A DNA stretch of 64,000 nucleotides, taken from NCBI GenBank assembly GCA_033239525.1, contig BSYO01000025.1, forward strand, positions 1,398,001 through 1,462,000. The letters are read 5' to 3'. Each line of letters starts with the position of its first letter. Position 1 is the stretch's first letter. Shown piece after piece: positions 57,827 through 64,000 of this stretch. Origin of the DNA: Nepenthes gracilis (lineage: Eukaryota; Streptophyta; Magnoliopsida; Caryophyllales; Nepenthaceae). The notes beneath the pieces are model-generated. The model ran no database searches, had not been told where the DNA came from, and saw only the letters and a program-made list of their open reading frames with translations. A program made the translations under genes and the position numbers.

Positions 57827-58813
57827 AGAAAAGAATCATTTCGTCCCAAATTATACAATAATGTTTTGACCATGTGTAAAATTAGCGAAAGTAGTACAAA
57901 ATTAAATATTTAATACACGTAATGAATATTTATTTCTAAATCTCAACAATAATAATAAGCATAAACAATATATATGATAATAGGTAATAATAAAATGAGA
58001 TAATTTTGGTGACGAAGGAAAAACTTGATACCCACGGTAATCGAAAAAAATCCCTCGGGTTTCAACGATCAGAGAAGTAATGCATTATGAAAATTAACTT
58101 ACAAATAGTGTAGTAACAACGCGCTAATCTAGCCGACTTACTCCCGTCTTGTGATCTCTACCAAGAAACTCATTGAATTTGCCCGCGATAACGGAACCGG
58201 ACATCTTCCGGTATTCACATCAATATTACCTCTTGAACCACTTGAATTGTCGAACACCACTGGATCCCCTTCTTCAACGTACCGACATCACCAATGAAGG
58301 TAGAAGAGTAGAAATAATGGATCGGTAAAGAGATGGTGTTGAGAAAACCCATTAGAACATGAAGCACAATGTTGTAGTTTTGAATTTCTCAATTGGAGCA
58401 AAATTAATAGAGTAAAAGTTAAATTTTTCTCAAGTGGACGCTCCAAAATAGCTTCAATCAATGTTCGCCTAAAAAATTGGGGCAACTGAAAATGAGGTAG
58501 ATATATATAGAGAGCTCGAAAATGCGTTCAAAAATTAGAGTAGTTGCTGCGGCGCTTGAACGATGAGGTGAATAGTGAGTGGGGTGTTTCGGGATTTTGC
58601 GCTCGAGCGCACTGAGAGATCATGGCAAGCGCAGGGGTTCGAAAATTTGGGCTCGAGTGGGTGGAAAGCTCACTGCAAGCGCGGTACTCTTGGAAGTTGA
58701 GAACGAATAGCGATGGAAACAAGATGATGCAGCACTCCGATGAACACAATCCGATATTGACACATGACTAAATATGATCACAAAATATGCCAACCATAAA
58801 AATGAACATAACA
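57827..58813 (-). repeat. Downstream (3') LTR of the SIRE-like element
   Basis: 987 bp. On the - strand it starts TGTTATGTTC next to the polypurine tract. It contains CGCTTGAA, GCTCGAGCGC and GCTCGAG words at 58552-58657 upstream of a TATA (TATATATAT, about 58500-58510, - strand). Its last bases (AGAAAAG side, + strand) have lost the expected TG. Confidence 0.8.
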
Positions 58814-58821
58814 ATCCCCCC
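58814..58821 (-). other. Polypurine tract of the SIRE-like element
   Basis: GGGGGGAT on the - strand directly before the LTR's TG, the expected plus-strand primer site. Confidence 0.75.
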
Positions 58822-59400
58822 ATTTAACAATTTCGTGATAAAACACATAAAGTAAATAAAATACAAGTGAAATACGGGTTCAGACACCACCGAAATAAAA
58901 CTCGTGTATGTAAAAATTTACACCTAGTGAGAAATAAAAATAATACAACAAGAAACTATGAAACTCTATACGAGAGCTGCTGTGTCGATTCTGTGATTGC
59001 AGTGCCTGATACTATAGAGGTGTTGCCTGGTCAAATGTGATTAGTACTAACAAATATAATACATGATGATATAATATGATGGTGACAATAGAAAAATAGT
59101 ACAAAGTTACAAAAATAGTATAAAGTCAGTAAGAGATATACAAGTATCACAGAAATCCAAGAAGAACCCCTCTCACAAAAATAGTATCTTTTCCTAATAG
59201 AAATAGTACCGTTTCCCCTATCAAAATCGCAAGTGGTCTTCCTTAAGGAAAGAATTCACTCCCCTTTTTTGTCAAGAATTCTCAAAGGGTAATGGAGCTC
59301 ACTCTTCTTAATCAATATTTTCTTACTAGGGTTGATAGTGTTGATTAAATGTGTCACTTAATTATTTAAACAATTAATACAGTGAGTGAGATACTTTATC
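58822..59400 (-). other. Non-coding internal part of the SIRE-like element
   Basis: Between the last gag remnant and the polypurine tract there is no pol-like sequence on either strand. The pol genes that should occupy about 4 kb are missing here. Confidence 0.5.
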
Positions 59401-59408
59401 TTTGGGCC

Positions 59409-61560
59409 TTACCGAAAATTATTTTGACATGACCATGCGGGGTAATAGGGGCGAACATGACCAATAATTTCGCATTTATGGCATGTTGGAATGAATTTAG
59501 CAAGGCCGTTAGAAGTGTATATCGGCTTCCTAATGCATTGAAGATCAAACTGTTTCATACTTGTGAAGTTTTGACGGTTTTGTGTATTAGCACACTTCTT
59601 TGGAGAACCACTTGACAATTGGTCAATACGGACAGACGATGGACTGTTTTGTCTAGGGAGGGACATGGTTTGGACAAATATAGTTATAGAATAAATAGTG
59701 GCTTTCAAGTTATTTTCAGAATAGCCCAACCCGATTTTATTTCCTTTTATTTTCCCCAAACTAAGCATATGGTCCAATTTTTAGGACCCATTTGAAAATT
59801 ATTTCAGGTCATTTCGAGCAGCCTCTAGATCAGATTCAAGAGTTGTGATTTTTTTAGTTTCTCAATTTCTTAAACTTTTGTATCCAACTCAAATTTAAGA
59901 GCTATTTTTTTTTCATTTTAGTCAGTTTGTACTTTAATGATACATTCATTTTCTTGATCTATAGGCATTCTTTGAACAATTTATCATAAGTATCTTGAAG
60001 ATCATACAATTTAGCTTCTGACTTATTCTCAAAGTCATCAGATAGTTTAAGATTTTCTTGTGAATGTTTATCAGTCTTACACATCGAAGTCATAAATGTC
60101 ATATACTTGACATGGCCATCTTCATAGTATTTTTTAACCTCTTCTTCGTCATCGCTCAAGATCGTATTAACTTTTAAGGTTTAACCTTGTTGGCGTTTAA
60201 AATTTACACAATTAGCACGATAATGGCCAAAACCTTTACACTCGTGGCATTGAACTCCTTGGGTATTTTTCGTTTTGGATTCTTTAATTTCTCGTCGACC
60301 TTTCTTGTCAAATTTAAAAGTTTAATTTAAATCCACACTTGATATGTCCAGTGAAGATTTGTTTTTCTTCAAAAATTTTTTAAAATTTCTAACAAATGTG
60401 GTAAAATCTTCCTTGCTATTTAACTCTTCATTAGAGTCACGATCTCTCTCTTGCCTAATGGATTTTAGAGTAATCGATTTATTTTTTCTTGACTATGGAA
60501 ATGAGTACTCATAAGTTTAAGTTTGGAGGAATCCTACAAGTTCTTCAATCTTCATTTTTTCTTTACTTTCTTCAATCTTCACACATCGAGGTCATAAATA
60601 CTATATACTTGACATGGCCATCTTTAAAGCATTTTTAACCTCTTCTTCTTCGTCATCGCTCAAGGTTGTATTAACTTTTAAGGTTTGACCTTATTGGTGT
60701 TTAAAATTTACACAATTGGCACGATAATTGCCAAAACCTTTACACTCGTGGGATTAAACTCCTTGGGTATTTTTCTTTTTGGATTCTTTAATTACTCGTC
60801 GACCTTTCTTGTCAAATTTAAAAGTTCGTTTTAAATCCTCACTTAATATGTGAAGTGAAGATTTATTTTTCTTCAAGAATTTTTTAAAATTTCTAACAAA
60901 TATGATAAAATCTCCATTGCTATTCGACTCCTCATCATAGTCACGATCTCTCTCTTCTCTAATGGATTTTAGAGCAATCAATTTATCTTTTCTTGACTGC
61001 GGAAGAGAGTGCTCATAAATTTAGAGGGATCCTACGAGTTCTTCAATCTTCATTTTATCAAAATCTTTACTTTCTTCGATTGTAGTGATCTTAGGTCTAA
61101 ATCATTCAATAAGTGATCTAAGAACTTTTATAACAATTCAATTTTTAGGAATCCATTCTCCTAAATTTAACGTGAAGTTTCATCATCTTTCATACGGATT
61201 TCTTTAAATCTGGTAGTTAATATTTATAATTTTAAATTTTTGACAAGTTTGGTGCCTTCATGAATTATTTCAAAAATATCTCACGCATCTTTTGAGATCT
61301 CACACATAGAGATGCGTTTAAACTCTGTAAAAGATACAGCCATAAAAATAGCATGTAACCCCTCACTATTTCAATTACTCAAGTCAAGATCTTCTTTTGT
61401 CCATCAAGACAAAGCTTTCGGCTCATCACTACTTTTGGGTGGGGTTCACCCAATTTGGATGCTAACCCACACGTGCTCATCTATCGATTTGAGAAAAACT
61501 CTCATCCGAACCTTCCAATAAGTGTAGTTACTCCTATCAAAGAATGGGGGTATGGAGAAC
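59409..61560 (-). pseudogene. SIRE-type gag remnant with duplicated zinc-knuckle segment
   Basis: Reading downward, the start shows FFDRSNYTYWKVRMRVFLKS (about 61450-61545), the N-terminal hallmark of plant copia gag, soon followed by a stop. Then come pieces like IHEGTKLVKN, EESKDFDKMKIEELVGSL, YDEESNSNGDF and FVRNFKKFLKKNK. A knuckle of the type CHECKGFGHYRANC occurs twice (60207-60253 intact, 60709-60755 with a stop and Ser in place of the first Cys context) because the segment is duplicated. Further on are SDDEEEVKKYYEDGHVKYM, KIGLGYSENN, and a second knuckle type CHKCEIIGHVRPYYP near 59450. Several stops and frame changes; not functional. Confidence 0.75.
60078..61095 (-). repeat. Tandem duplication of about 502 bp inside gag
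   Basis: Homologous points lie exactly 502 bases apart: the TCGAAGTCATAAAT word at 60084 and its TCGAGGTCATAAAT partner at 60586, and the knuckle at 60207 and 60709. Both units run through the same gag segment. They differ by scattered substitutions, so the event is not recent. 502 is not a multiple of three, so the duplication itself shifts the frame. Confidence 0.85.
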
Positions 61561-61606
61561 GATCCACTTGTATACATCTAAATTTTGGGATCACGGATCG
61601 GATTGA

Positions 61607-61619
61607 GACTCTGATACCA
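61607..61619 (-). other. Primer binding site of the SIRE-like element
   Basis: On the - strand TGGTATCAGAGTC lies two bases from the LTR, matching initiator-Met tRNA. Confidence 0.85.
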
Positions 61620-61621
61620 AT

Positions 61622-62671
61622 TGAAAATGACTGTTTATCTTAAATTATACAATAATATTTTAACCCTGTGCAAGATTAGCGGAATCAGTATAAAATTAAA
61701 TATTCAATACATGTAATAAATATTTATTTCTAGATCTCAACAATAATAATAAGCATAAATAATAGATATGATAATAGGCAATAATAAAAGGAGACAATTT
61801 TAGTGACGAAGGAAAAACTCGATACCCACAGTAACCAAGAAAAATTCTCCGGGCTTCAACGATCGGGGAAGTAATGTATTATGAAAATCAATTTATAGAT
61901 AGGGTGGTAACGACGCGCTAACGTAATCGACTTACTCCCATCTTATGATCCCTATTAAGGAACTCCTTAGATTTACTAGTGACAATGAAATAGGACACCT
62001 TCTGGTCTTCACGTTAATCTTTCCTCTTGAACCACTTAAATTGTTGAACACCACTGAATCCCCTTCTTTAATGTATGGATGTCACCATCAAAGGTAGAAT
62101 GATAGAAATAATGGATCGGTAAAAAGAGGGTGTTGAGAAAACCCGTTAGAATATGAAGCACAATGTTGTAGTTTCAACTTTCTCAAATGGAGTAAGATTA
62201 ACGAATTAAAAATTAGGTTTTTCTCAAGTGGACGCTCCAAAATAGTTTCAATCAACGTTCTCCCGAAAAATTGGGGCCACTGAAAATGAGGTGGATATAT
62301 ATAGAGAATTCGAAAATGCGTTAAAAAATTAGAACCATTGCCGAGGCGCTCAAGCGTGGCTCGAGCATGTAGCAAGCGCACTGAGATTTTCATGAGAAAC
62401 TCTATGTGCGCCAAGCGAGTATGAGGCGAGCAGCGAGCGGGGTATTTTAGGAATTTACGCTCGAGTGCAGGGAGAGCTTATAGCGAGCGCAGGGGTTTGG
62501 GAATTTGGGCTCGAACAGGTGAAGAACTCACGGCAAGCACAATACTCTTGGAAGTCGAGAACGAACAACGACGAAAATACGATGATGCGGTACTCCAATG
62601 AACACAACCCGACATCAACACATGACTAAATATAATCACGAAATATGCCAATTATAAAAATGATCCTAACA
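61622..62671 (-). repeat. Upstream (5') LTR of the SIRE-like element
   Basis: 1050 bp; its + strand reading starts TGAAAATGACTG and ends CCTAACA. It carries CGCTCAAG, GGCTCGAG and CGCTCGAG words (62347-62465) upstream of a TATA (about 62295-62305, - strand). It is clearly homologous to 57827-58813 but with many differences and length changes. Confidence 0.8.
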
Positions 62672-62676
62672 ATATC

Positions 62677-64000
62677 AAATATTTAAATGTGTCAAATATC
62701 CAAATAACAGATGTACAAATATGATTTTATACGTAAAATTTATAACTGGCATACGAATACCAAATAGTTTGAATGTATAAAATCATCCAAAAGTCCAATA
62801 TTACAAATCCAAAAGTTCAAAATCTAAAACCCAATTCCAATCAAGATATTCCAAGTAACAATCAAAGTCTACAAATCTCAAAAGTCATCATTTGTATACT
62901 ACAATATACGTAGTATAATTTTTTGTTAACGAAATGTGATTTTAATATCCAAGGTGTTGATAATCAAACACCAAATATATTACTATCTATATTTGGCTAT
63001 GATGATAAGCGATTTTCAAACCAATTATTTATACCTTAAATAGATACATTTATACCTTCATAATTATTATTGTTATACTATGAAATATATAATTTAATAT
63101 TCCATTATCAAATTTTAATTTTAATATCTCAAAATAGTAGAAATTAAATGAAGAAAAGGCATTACTGATCATTAATATAGTCCTAGCTTATTGTTGGCTG
63201 AAGTGACGATTCATATTCAGGCCAATCAGTTATATGGTAAATAAATACGTTTATAGTAACAACTTTTTAATGATTACTCTTAATCTATAAAGTTTAATAT
63301 TATATTTACAAAATAAAATTTTGATTATTCCAAAATGTAAAAATCTACTGATGAATACACAAAGTTGAGCCTCAAAATCTGCCCTTATATAGACTGCTGA
63401 AGCATTTCCACCAGTGACTACATAGCCTTGGGTGATAAAATTAGGAAGTAGTTTCCAATTATTTTTTATTATTATATTTGGGTTAATTAATGTTTTATTA
63501 TAGTTAATGTATTGACGATATTTGGGATCTTTTATTATCTCAATTGGATCCCATTGTAATTAGTTAGGACTGTTTAAAAAAAATTGATAATTTGTGAGCT
63601 TTATTGGATAATAATAAAATAGGATGTATTTTGATAGCCTTAAAATGAGATTATTATATCAGTGAGTTTGGTAAAAATCAGATAGAAATTTTAATGGTTG
63701 ATCAAATAATTAGTTATTTCGGATTTTTCTTTATCAACTCACTGTTCTTTCTTGAATTTCTTTGGTATCTATGATTGATGAAATTATATAAAGACATCAC
63801 AGTGTTAAGAAATATGGAACCTATTATACTATCATGTAGTATATAATCGTCAGATACTGATTTTATATTTGAAGATATTGAGGTTTTTTCAATGGATTCT
63901 TATAATTTTGTGAATAACATGCATTTAGATATTAATTTTTATCATATCTCAGGTCGTTGGAATCTCTGCTGAGATATATTCGATAGCATTTATATCCTTA
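62677..64000. other. AT-rich DNA, no gene seen
   Basis: The first part has CAAATCCAAA-type words like 57412-57821, consistent with being the right flank of the same older host sequence. The remainder shows no domain, repeat or splice pattern that I can defend. Confidence 0.45.

Larger units (their letters stand above)
57827..62671 (-). mobile_element. SIRE-like Ty1/copia element that kept only gag
   Basis: Long direct repeats at 57827-58813 and 61622-62671 flank an internal region of 2.8 kb. On the - strand a PBS (TGGTATCAGAGTC) adjoins the upstream LTR and a polypurine tract (GGGGGGAT) adjoins the downstream one. Possible target duplications are GTATC (57822-57826) and ATATC (62672-62676), 4 of 5 matching. 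The only coding remains are gag with two kinds of zinc knuckle, as in SIRE/Maximus-lineage elements; I see no protease, integrase, RT or RNase H. This makes it a gag-only (TR-GAG-like) or deletion derivative. Many stops show it is old. Confidence 0.8.

Noticed and set aside
58288..62414. Similar short - strand frames near 58288-58485 and 62088-62414
   Set aside because: The similarity is explained by the two LTRs of the SIRE-like element; LTRs are not expected to code.

Overview
This is nuclear DNA from a flowering plant. The evidence is two large intron-rich genes with plant-type GT-AG introns, a plant class C cellulase with a CBM49 domain, and Ty1/copia and Ty3/gypsy LTR retrotransposons primed by initiator-Met tRNA. 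The sequence is AT-rich between genes, and the introns are long and full of small transposons. That suggests a medium to large genome and does not look like a grass. I cannot name the species.

Layout. Positions 1-11.2 kb hold no gene. They contain AT-rich DNA with worn LTR and DNA-transposon remains, including an LTR-like block apparently nested in a non-autonomous DNA element (1263-2655). A complete 19-exon gene for a long-chain acyl-CoA synthetase of the LACS3/4/5 type runs on the + strand from 11530 to 28211 and encodes 662 aa. A complete 9-exon gene for a secreted class C glycoside hydrolase family 9 endo-beta-1,4-glucanase lies tail to tail with it on the - strand, from 40739 down to 29985, and encodes 628 aa. 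About 1.8 kb separates the two stop codons. Both reading frames are open and in phase across every inferred junction.

The introns of the two genes, with the short spacer between them, carry several short inverted-repeat transposon families. Family A (about 250-280 bp, rich in GATATCGG) has about a dozen full or partial copies between 17.1 and 33.8 kb; I see none elsewhere in the window. Three of its copies are flanked by 8-bp direct repeats, and one copy is inserted inside another. Family B (113-201 bp) has three copies, all in LACS introns. Intron 3 of the cellulase gene holds a nearly perfect 0.78-kb tandem duplication and two foldback elements.

From 43 kb onward the window is transposon territory. 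It contains chromovirus-like LTR relics, a Tat-type Ty3/gypsy pol scrap followed by a 60-bp tandem array that keeps a 20-residue reading frame, and a full-length but decayed Tork-type Ty1/copia element (52005-57406, LTRs of 678 and 669 bp, TSD GTCAA). After these comes a - strand SIRE-like element that kept only gag (57827-62671), with diverged LTRs, a PBS, a polypurine tract and an internal duplication of the gag zinc knuckle. The last 1.3 kb shows nothing.

The two genes act in different processes, acyl-CoA supply for lipid metabolism and cell-wall glucan hydrolysis. Nothing in the sequence links them beyond shared exposure to the same intron-dwelling elements. All family and lineage names are recognised by eye from translated motifs; no searches were run.
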